A stretch of 64,000 nt of DNA from Rossellomorea aquimaris (GTDB lineage Bacteria; Bacillota; Bacilli; Bacillales; Fictibacillaceae). The stretch covers positions 372,001 through 436,000 of the forward strand of contig JAIVLN010000001.1 in the NCBI GenBank assembly GCA_020524245.1. The letters run 5' to 3'. How positions within the stretch are numbered: position 1 is the first letter of the stretch; each line of letters opens with the position of its first letter. This document shows, one piece after another, positions 57,909 to 64,000 of the stretch. A program made the position numbers and the translations under genes. The notes below the pieces were generated by a model. It was given only the letters and a program-made list of their open reading frames with translations, searched no databases and was not told the DNA's origin.

Positions 57909-59553
57909 CCTGTGCTGTAATTTCTTCTACTCTTTCTTTGTGATACTGCCCTTTGAATACTTGTTCAAGGACTTCTTCAAGGTGTTCGACATATTTGATT
58001 TCTATACCCTGAATTTCTTTCAGAATCGATTGCTGGTTTTCTTTCGGAACGAAAACCGTTTTGACACCCGCCTGGCTTGCAGCAGATACCTTCGCGAAGA
58101 CGCCACCGACTGGCTTCACTTTTCCATGGATACTGATTTCTCCGGTCATTGCTATCGTATTATCCACTGCAATTCCTTTGATTGCAGAATAGATCGCTGT
58201 CGCAATCGCAATTCCTGCAGACGGACCATCAACTGGTGCCCCTCCAGGGAAGTTGATGTGGATATCGAAATTGTTGGCTGGCACGCCCATCCTCCTTAGT
58301 ACAGTGAGCACATTTTCCACTGAGCTCTTCGCAAGACTTTTCCTGCGGATCGATTTCGATTGGCTGCCGATGCTTTCTTCCTCTACGATTCCTGTAATCA
58401 TGATTGAGCCTTTTTCTTTTGTCGGGATGACGGTCGCTTCGATTTCCAAAAGGGCCCCTGTATTCGGTCCATAAACAGCTAGACCATTAATATATCCGAC
58501 ACGAGGAACGGTGTGGATTTTCGATTCCATTTTCGGAGAGAGCTGGCTGGAGTGAAGCACCCATTCGATGTCCTCTTTCGTAAGGTCTTTCCGGTCTTCT
58601 GTGATTGCTAAACCAGCTGCAATTTGAACGCTGTTCACCGCTTCACGACCGTTCCGAGCATATCGGGATAAGAGCTCTAAGGCGTCCTCTCCTATTGTAA
58701 AACTGATTTTCTCTACTGCCCGTTTGGCAATCCGGACAATATCATTTGTCGAAAGTTCTTTGAAGAAAATCTCCAGACAACGCGAACGGATTGCAGGAGG
58801 GATCTCGTCTGGCGTCCGTGTCGTCGCACCAATCAAACGGAAATCCGCTGGCAGTCCATTTTGGAAAATATCATGGATGTGTTGAGGAATCTGATTGTTT
58901 TCCTCACTATAATAAGCACTCTCCAGGAACACTTTCCGATCCTCTAGTACTTTAAGAAGCTTGTTCATCTGAATCGGATGCAATTCCCCGATTTCATCTA
59001 TAAAAAGGACACCGCCGTGGGCATTTGTTACCGCCCCTTGTTTCGGTTGTGGGATACCAGCTTGTCCCATTGCACCAGCACCTTGATAGATCGGGTCATG
59101 GACCGAGCCAATGAGGGGATCTGCGATGCCCCGTTCGTCAAATCGAGCCGTTGTTGCATCGAGTTCTACGAAAACAGCAGTAGGTCGGAATGGTGAGCGC
59201 TTGTTTTTCTTCGCTTCTTCCAGGACGATACGAGCTGCAGCTGTTTTCCCTACACCTGGAGGTCCATACACGATGACGTGTTGCGGGTTAGGTCCGCATA
59301 ACGCTGCTTGGAGCGCACGGATCCCTTCAGCTTGACCGATGATTTCATCGAAACGGGATGGCCGTACTTTTTCCGATAAAGGCTCACTCAGCGATATACT
59401 CCTAAGCTTTCTCAACTGCTCCATTTCTTTACGGGATTCTTTATCTATAGAGACTTTCTGTGTCCGCTGGTTCCTCAATAAGTTCCAAAAGTAAAGCCCA
59501 ATGATGACACCAAAGAATAGTTGGATGATTAACGCGATTCCTGTCCAACTCAT
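57886..59553 (-). CDS. lonB: ATP-dependent protease LonB
   Basis: A 555-residue protein with an N-terminal membrane helix (about residues 5-23), an AAA+ domain (Walker [15 protein letters not shown]) and the protease domain with Ser in DGPSAGIAIATAIYS and Lys in VGGVFAKVSAASQAG. In B. subtilis LonB acts in the forespore and is expressed by SigF. It sits between clpX and lonA as there, with a SigF-like promoter. Confidence 0.95.
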   Translation of the reverse strand: MSWTGIALIIQLFFGVIIGLYFWNLLRNQRTQKVSIDKESRKEMEQLRKLRSISLSEPLSEKVRPSRFDEIIGQAEGIRALQAALCGPNPQHVIVYGPPGVGKTAAARIVLEEAKKNKRSPFRPTAVFVELDATTARFDERGIADPLIGSVHDPIYQGAGAMGQAGIPQPKQGAVTNAHGGVLFIDEIGELHPIQMNKLLKVLEDRKVFLESAYYSEENNQIPQHIHDIFQNGLPADFRLIGATTRTPDEIPPAIRSRCLEIFFKELSTNDIVRIAKRAVEKISFTIGEDALELLSRYARNGREAVNSVQIAAGLAITEDRKDLTKEDIEWVLHSSQLSPKMESKIHTVPRVGYINGLAVYGPNTGALLEIEATVIPTKEKGSIMITGIVEEESIGSQSKSIRRKSLAKSSVENVLTVLRRMGVPANNFDIHINFPGGAPVDGPSAGIAIATAIYSAIKGIAVDNTIAMTGEISIHGKVKPVGGVFAKVSAASQAGVKTVFVPKENQQSILKEIQGIEIKYVEHLEEVLEQVFKGQYHKERVEEITAQESSPKVV

Positions 59554-59587
59554 GCTTTCCCCTCCTGTATGTATGTTGATTATCCAC

Positions 59588-59617
59588 TAGTATCTCCGAG
59601 CAAGAGGAGGACTAAAC
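59588..59617 (-). promoter_or_regulatory. Candidate SigF promoter of lonB
   Basis: On the minus strand GTTTA, a 15-base spacer and GGAGATACTA match the SigF -35 (GYWTA) and most of the -10 pattern (GGHRARMWWH). It lies about 35-60 bases before lonB, whose homologue is a SigF gene. Spacer is one base shorter than typical. Confidence 0.5.
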
Positions 59618-59661
59618 GTTCAGATTTGGCGAAAGGGATGGATGAAATTGGAACAGCAGGG

Positions 59662-59823
59662 CTATTCGTTACCATCAACAGAGTTTTTGGACTCGATAGG
59701 GATGAATAGCCTCTATTCATTACCATCAACAGAGTTTTTGGACTCCGATAGGGATGAATAGCCTCTATTCGTTACCATCAACCGTCATTTTTGCCTCTCA
59801 TAGGGATGAATAGCTCGCTATAC
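59662..59823. repeat. Three tandem repeats of 51-53 bp between clpX and lonB
   Basis: Direct units start at 59662, 59713 and 59765 (51, 52 and 53 bp). Each has CTATTC(G/A)TTACCATCAAC, a T-rich centre and ATAGGGATGAATAG; CTATTC and GAATAG let each unit fold as a hairpin. Unit length and the ATAGGG core recall the 52-bp array near 51.9 kb. Confidence 0.88.
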
Positions 59824-59857
59824 GTAAAAAAGCACCCCCGAGTTGGGGATGCTTTTA
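59824..59857 (-). terminator. Terminator of clpX
   Basis: On the minus strand AAAAGCATCCCC-AACTC-GGGGGTGCTTTT followed by TT; 12 bases after the clpX stop. Confidence 0.9.
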
Positions 59858-59868
59858 GCATATAATGA

Positions 59869-61146
59869 TTATGCACTTTCTTTTGGTGTTTCCTTCTTAC
59901 CTTCGACCACAGTTCCATCTTCGAGCACAAGCTGTGGTGCAACTTTGTCAGCAACGGTTTCTTGCGTGATGATACATTTGCTGATTTCTTCACGTGAAGG
60001 CAGATCGAACATGACATCAAGCATGATGCCTTCAATGATTGAACGCAATCCACGTGCACCTGTTTTACGCTCGATCGCTTGCTTCGAAATCTCACGAAGA
60101 GCATCTTCTGTGAATTCAAGCTCAACATCGTCAAGCTGCAAGAGCTTCTTGTATTGTTTGACAAGAGCATTCTTTGGCTTCGTCAAGATTTCAACAAGTG
60201 CTTCCTCATCTAGCGGAGTCAAGCTCGCTGTTACTGGAAGACGACCGATGAATTCTGGAATCAATCCGAAACGGAGCAAGTCTTCAGGCAATACTTTAGA
60301 CAGGTATTCGCCTGTTTTCAAGTCTGCTTTTTCGGAAGTTTCCGTACCGAATCCGATGACCTTCTTACCAAGACGACGTTTTACGATCTGTTCGATACCA
60401 TCGAATGCACCACCACAGATGAACAAGATGTTCGTCGTATCAATCTGGATGAATTCTTGATGAGGATGCTTACGGCCACCTTGTGGAGGAACGCTTGCCA
60501 CTGTTCCTTCCAAGATCTTAAGTAACGCCTGCTGGACACCTTCACCAGATACATCGCGTGTAATAGATGGGTTCTCAGATTTACGTGCAATTTTATCGAT
60601 TTCATCAATGTAGATGATTCCACGCTCTGCTTTTTCAACATCATAGTCTGCAGATTGGATCAGTTTAAGTAGGATGTTCTCGACATCTTCACCAACATAA
60701 CCGGCTTCAGTAAGAGATGTAGCATCTGCAATCGCGAATGGGACGTTCAGGATACGCGCAAGAGTTTGTGCAAGTAAAGTCTTCCCGCTACCAGTAGGTC
60801 CGATCATTGCAATGTTACTCTTCGCCAGCTCAACGTCATCCGCTTTTTTAGAAGCGTTAATACGCTTATAGTGGTTATAAACGGCTACTGAAAGAGATTT
60901 CTTCGCTTGATCCTGACCGATGACATAATCGTCAAGGATTTGTCGGATTTCTTGCGGCTTCGGTACATCCTTGAACTCCACATCTTCTTCTGTGCCGAGC
61001 TCTTCTTCTACGATTTCTGTACAAAGTTCGATACATTCATCACAGATATAGACACCTGGTCCTGCGACCAGTTTACGGACTTGATCTTGTGTTTTACCAC
61101 AAAAAGAACACTTCAATTGTCCTTTTTCTTCGTTAAATTTAAACAT
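59869..61146 (-). CDS. clpX: ATP-dependent Clp protease ATP-binding subunit ClpX
   Basis: A 425-residue protein with an N-terminal zinc-binding domain (CSFCG and CDEC), Walker [16 protein letters not shown], Walker [12 protein letters not shown] and the IGF loop that binds ClpP (KKVIGFGTE). It unfolds and delivers substrates to ClpP. It follows tig. Confidence 0.98.
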   Translation of the reverse strand: MFKFNEEKGQLKCSFCGKTQDQVRKLVAGPGVYICDECIELCTEIVEEELGTEEDVEFKDVPKPQEIRQILDDYVIGQDQAKKSLSVAVYNHYKRINASKKADDVELAKSNIAMIGPTGSGKTLLAQTLARILNVPFAIADATSLTEAGYVGEDVENILLKLIQSADYDVEKAERGIIYIDEIDKIARKSENPSITRDVSGEGVQQALLKILEGTVASVPPQGGRKHPHQEFIQIDTTNILFICGGAFDGIEQIVKRRLGKKVIGFGTETSEKADLKTGEYLSKVLPEDLLRFGLIPEFIGRLPVTASLTPLDEEALVEILTKPKNALVKQYKKLLQLDDVELEFTEDALREISKQAIERKTGARGLRSIIEGIMLDVMFDLPSREEISKCIITQETVADKVAPQLVLEDGTVVEGKKETPKESA

Positions 61147-61478
61147 CTAATCACCCCTAAGAATGGTTTGGATGAATTGTTACTTTTAGTTATTTGTCAT
61201 CATGTGTTTTTTACACATTGAAACATTTCCAATATGTGTTGAGTAACAAAACGTTCTTTTGATGAAACTATTTTATGTATACGATTTTATCACGAAGAAA
61301 CGTAAAACAAAAACAATAAAGCTTTTAGTATGTCAAAAGTTTGCTGGTGATATGTATCAGTATAGTCATATTTCCTTAATGCGATTCCTCTAAACCGAAA
61401 TAAATATTTTTTTGGATATTGTTACAAAACAAGGCACGAATAATCGCGCCTTGTTCTGTCATCAATCCTTCTTATATC
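61147..61478. other. tig-clpX intergenic region
   Basis: A 332-base gap. It holds the tig terminator (61420-61455) and a candidate clpX extended -10 promoter on the minus strand (TGATAAAAT, 61284-61292). No credible reading frame is present. The leader between this promoter and clpX is long (about 130 bases) and A/T rich. Confidence 0.45.
61420..61455 (-). terminator. Terminator of tig
   Basis: On the minus strand AACAAGGC and GCCTTGTT pair around GCGATTATTCGT, followed by TTGT; about 24 bases after the tig stop. The T-tract is modest. Confidence 0.75.
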
Positions 61479-62774
61479 TTATGCAACAGTCTTGCTGTTC
61501 TCTACAAGAAAATCAATTGCTTTACGTACCTTCAAGTCACCTTTCAATAGGTCAGGTCCGCCTTGCATTGCAAGCATCTGTTTCATTTTGTCAGTTTCCA
61601 TTTGGTACATTTCAGCCATCTTCGTGATTTCTTCTTCAACTTCTTCGTCGCTCACTTCGATGTTTTCTGTTTCAGCGATCGCTTCAAGAGTCAAGTTTGT
61701 ACGAACACGCTTTTCAGCGTCTTCTTTCATTTGCTCTTTCAATTGATCTTCTGAAGTTCCAGAGAATTGATAGTACATGTCAAGGTTCATACCTTGCATT
61801 TGAAGACGTTGGTCGAATTCTTTCATCATTCGATCCAATTCGCTCGTTACCATCGCTTCTGGTACATCGATTTCTGCGTTTTCAGTTGCTTTTTGAACGA
61901 GTTGATCTTTCATTTCGTTCTCAGCTTGAGTTGATTTTTCCTCTTGAAGACGGTCTTTAATTTTTGTTTTCAACTCATCAAGCGTTTCAACTTCTTCGTT
62001 TGCATCTTTTGCAAACTCATCGTCAAGCTCAGGAAGCTCAAGTTGCTTGATTTCGTGGATTTTCACTTTGAAAGTAGCTTCCTTACCAGCAAGCTCTTCT
62101 GCATGATATTCTTCAGGGAACGTTACGACAACGTCTTTTTCTGCTCCTGCTTCTTCCCCTTCAAGTTGCTCTTCGAATCCAGGGATGAATGAACCAGAAC
62201 CGATTTCTAGAGAATAGTTCTCAGCAGTTCCGCCTTCGAATGCTTCTCCATCAACATATCCAGCAAAGTCGATGACAACCGTGTCGCCGTTTTCTACTTT
62301 GCCTTCTTCTTTAACTGAAAGTTCAGCATGTTTCTTTTGCATTTCAGTCAATTCGTTTTGAACATCTTCGTCAGTAACTTCAGTGTCTTGCTTTTCTACT
62401 TCAAGACCTTTGTAGTCTCCAAGCTTGACTTCCGGCTTAACCGTTACAGTCGCTTTGAAGATCAAGTTCTTGCCTTTTTCCATTTGCTCGATGTCAACGT
62501 CAGGTTGATCAACAGGCTCGATTCCTGTTTCTTCAATTGCTTGACTGTAAGCGCTTGGAAGTAGGATATCCAATGCATCCTGGTAAAGAGCTTCTACACC
62601 GAAACGCTTTTCGAACATAGAACGAGGTACCTTCCCTTTACGGAATCCAGGTACGTTCACTTTCTTGACGACCTTTTTGAATGCTTGGTCTAATGCTTCG
62701 TTGACACGTTCTGCATCAACATCAATGGTTAATACACCTTGGTTACCTTCTTGTTTTTCCCATTTTGCACTCAT
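61479..62774 (-). CDS. tig: Trigger factor
   Basis: A 431-residue chaperone. The N-terminal ribosome-binding domain has the signature [19 protein letters not shown], the FKBP-type PPIase domain is about residues 150-245, and the C-terminal domain follows. The ATG at 62774 ([10 protein letters not shown]) is the family start; the longer frame begins before the GGAGGG ribosome-binding site. Confidence 0.97.
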   Translation of the reverse strand: MSAKWEKQEGNQGVLTIDVDAERVNEALDQAFKKVVKKVNVPGFRKGKVPRSMFEKRFGVEALYQDALDILLPSAYSQAIEETGIEPVDQPDVDIEQMEKGKNLIFKATVTVKPEVKLGDYKGLEVEKQDTEVTDEDVQNELTEMQKKHAELSVKEEGKVENGDTVVIDFAGYVDGEAFEGGTAENYSLEIGSGSFIPGFEEQLEGEEAGAEKDVVVTFPEEYHAEELAGKEATFKVKIHEIKQLELPELDDEFAKDANEEVETLDELKTKIKDRLQEEKSTQAENEMKDQLVQKATENAEIDVPEAMVTSELDRMMKEFDQRLQMQGMNLDMYYQFSGTSEDQLKEQMKEDAEKRVRTNLTLEAIAETENIEVSDEEVEEEITKMAEMYQMETDKMKQMLAMQGGPDLLKGDLKVRKAIDFLVENSKTVA

Positions 62775-62844
62775 GACTATATTTCCCTCCAACATTTATC
62801 TTCTTAAAACTTCATTAACGTTCAAATGAGTTTACAACCACTAC

Positions 62845-62872
62845 ATTATAACACATGAACACTGGTTTTCAA
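62845..62872 (-). promoter_or_regulatory. SigA promoter of tig
   Basis: On the minus strand -35 TTGAAA, a 16-base spacer and a perfect -10 TATAAT; the -35 overlaps the ysoA stop codon. Confidence 0.8.
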
Positions 62873-63939
62873 CTATTCGGCTGATCATCGGGTAAACCGA
62901 TGTCTTTCATCGAAATTCGCTCTATTTCAAGGATTTTCTCAACCACTTGTTCAACTGAATCTTCTTTTAAAGAAAAGGCTACCTGGAGCTCATCACTATC
63001 AAACTCGATGCCGTTCATTCGATGGGCAACCTCCAACACTCCAACTGCCCATAATTGTTCGTTCAATGGCTCTGGTTGGAATGGGTAGATCATAAATAAG
63101 TAATGGTCCCAAATTTGTACAGCCATCTCCATTAAAGTAGGATTGTTCTGTTCCAATTCGTGAACGATGATCTTTTTGACTAAACGATAAAATTGACCGT
63201 CCGGTATATCATGAAGTTCACTCGGTTTAACATCCATTGTTTTACCAAACTTATGTATGTGGACCGTTTCATTTGCTTCGCCATCCTTCAACATCTGTAA
63301 TACGATCGTTTTCAATGAAGGATTCGCATCTGGATATGTAAGGTACTTCTTCAATTCTGTTCGTATGGTCGGGTGATTTGGATCCTCTATGGACTGGACG
63401 GCTTGCCATTGTTGTTTAGAATCATTGGACTTCAGCTGCTCAGCCAGTCGTTCCAATTCGTTTTGAGAAATGGACTTCGGCATGCTTTCATATGTATCCT
63501 CGTTACTGGAATCCTCTTCAGCCATTTTTCTACTGAAATAAAGTAATTGGTAGAAGTTTTCAGCCATCTGAGGTGGCAAGCTATTCTCCTGTATGACAGC
63601 TTCCAATATGTCGACCACTTCTTCATAATCTGCAAGTTGGATCAGAATGGATATGTAAATTTGTAGAACATCGTAATATTCCCCGATATCCTTTTTCAGT
63701 ATCTCATCACACTTGATCTTCGCCTCTTGAAGATGACCTAATTCGACCAAACTTAAGACAACACCTATGTTTCCTTGCGGATGATCAGGTTCCATTTCAA
63801 TCAATTGCTGGAAGTAATCCAGCGATTCTTTAAATTTTTTTTGTTTAAGGGCTGACATTCCTTTATTCACAAGCTTAGCAGTAAGGTTTGGGAAGTAAAC
63901 GATTTTGCTGTCACGCGGCCCTTTACGGTGTTTTTCCAA
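62869..63939 (-). CDS. ysoA: TPR-repeat protein (YsoA-like)
   Basis: A 356-residue protein with tetratricopeptide repeats in the first half (ALKQKKFKESLDYFQQLIEMEPDHPQG, in pieces, and LGHLQEAKIKCDEIL), and an uncharacterised C-terminal region. In B. subtilis ysoA lies directly upstream of tig. I choose a TTG at 63939 because GGGGAG is six bases upstream; another TTG at 63960 has no site. Partner and function are unknown. Confidence 0.78.
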   Translation of the reverse strand: MEKHRKGPRDSKIVYFPNLTAKLVNKGMSALKQKKFKESLDYFQQLIEMEPDHPQGNIGVVLSLVELGHLQEAKIKCDEILKKDIGEYYDVLQIYISILIQLADYEEVVDILEAVIQENSLPPQMAENFYQLLYFSRKMAEEDSSNEDTYESMPKSISQNELERLAEQLKSNDSKQQWQAVQSIEDPNHPTIRTELKKYLTYPDANPSLKTIVLQMLKDGEANETVHIHKFGKTMDVKPSELHDIPDGQFYRLVKKIIVHELEQNNPTLMEMAVQIWDHYLFMIYPFQPEPLNEQLWAVGVLEVAHRMNGIEFDSDELQVAFSLKEDSVEQVVEKILEIERISMKDIGLPDDQPNS

Positions 63940-64000
63940 TTCAATCTCCCCGCTTTTCAATCGCTTAAAGCAAGTTTAGCAGTTTAATCTTGTAAAAACA

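Overview
The window is a chromosomal segment of a spore-forming, low-to-moderate-GC member of the Bacillaceae. Almost every gene has a recognisable Bacillus subtilis counterpart in the same relative order: yrbG-yrzE-yajC-tgt-queA-ruvBA-bofC-yebC-coxA-safA-nadR, then pheB-obg-spo0B-rpmA-prp-rplU, spoIVFB-spoIVFA, minDC-mreDCB-radC-maf-spoIIB, comC, folC-valS, ysxE-spoVID, hemL-B-D-C-X-A, ysxC-lonA-lonB-clpX-tig-ysoA. Sporulation genes (bofC, coxA, safA, spo0B, spoIVFA/B, spoIIB, ysxE, spoVID, lonB) are scattered throughout. The genus cannot be fixed from this window. An RNase E/G gene, a type IV pilus locus and the nature of the intergenic repeats suggest an environmental, perhaps marine or alkaliphilic, relative of Bacillus rather than B. 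subtilis itself.

Layout: nearly all genes are on the minus strand. 1-5.3 kb holds membrane proteins, YajC and queuosine synthesis. 5.3-9.2 kb holds Holliday-junction branch migration (RuvAB), BofC, YebC and a spore lipoprotein. 9.2-10.7 kb is a highly repetitive SafA-like spore coat protein. 10.9-14 kb holds NadR (plus strand), PheB, Obg and Spo0B. 14.1-16.7 kb holds ribosomal proteins L27 and L21 with the L27-processing protease, an L21-type leader, and RNase G/E. 16.7-25.2 kb holds SpoIVFA/B, MinCD, MreBCD, RadC, Maf and SpoIIB.

25.3-34.6 kb is the main accessory feature. It is a complete monoderm type IV pilus system (pilB-T-C-A-comC-M-N-O on minus, pilV-pilW on plus, a PilX-like protein on minus) built around the comC position. 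A membrane-anchored diguanylate cyclase (34.7-36.4 kb) sits next to it. 36.5-41.2 kb holds folC and valS. valS is preceded by a promoter, a T-box riboswitch and a 21-bp tandem repeat. 41.2-44.7 kb is a coat-morphogenesis group with YsxE, a second YsxE-like degenerate kinase-fold protein, and SpoVID. 44.8-51.1 kb is the haem operon hemAXCDBL. 51.4-54.4 kb holds a LiaI-like membrane protein and a polar amino-acid ABC transporter. 54.8-63.9 kb is the protein quality-control block (YsxC, LonA, LonB, ClpX, trigger factor, YsoA-type TPR protein).

Non-coding signals include about fifteen intrinsic terminators, several SigA-like promoters, an L21 leader, a valS T-box, a candidate SigF promoter for lonB, a candidate SigE promoter for spoIVFA, and hairpins next to coxA, pilA and the ABC operon. 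Three intergenic repeat arrays stand out: 21-bp units before valS, and two roughly 52-bp triple arrays after the LiaI-like gene and between clpX and lonB. One long interspersed repeat lies between DUF2905 and queA. No tRNA, rRNA, CRISPR array, transposase or prophage was seen.
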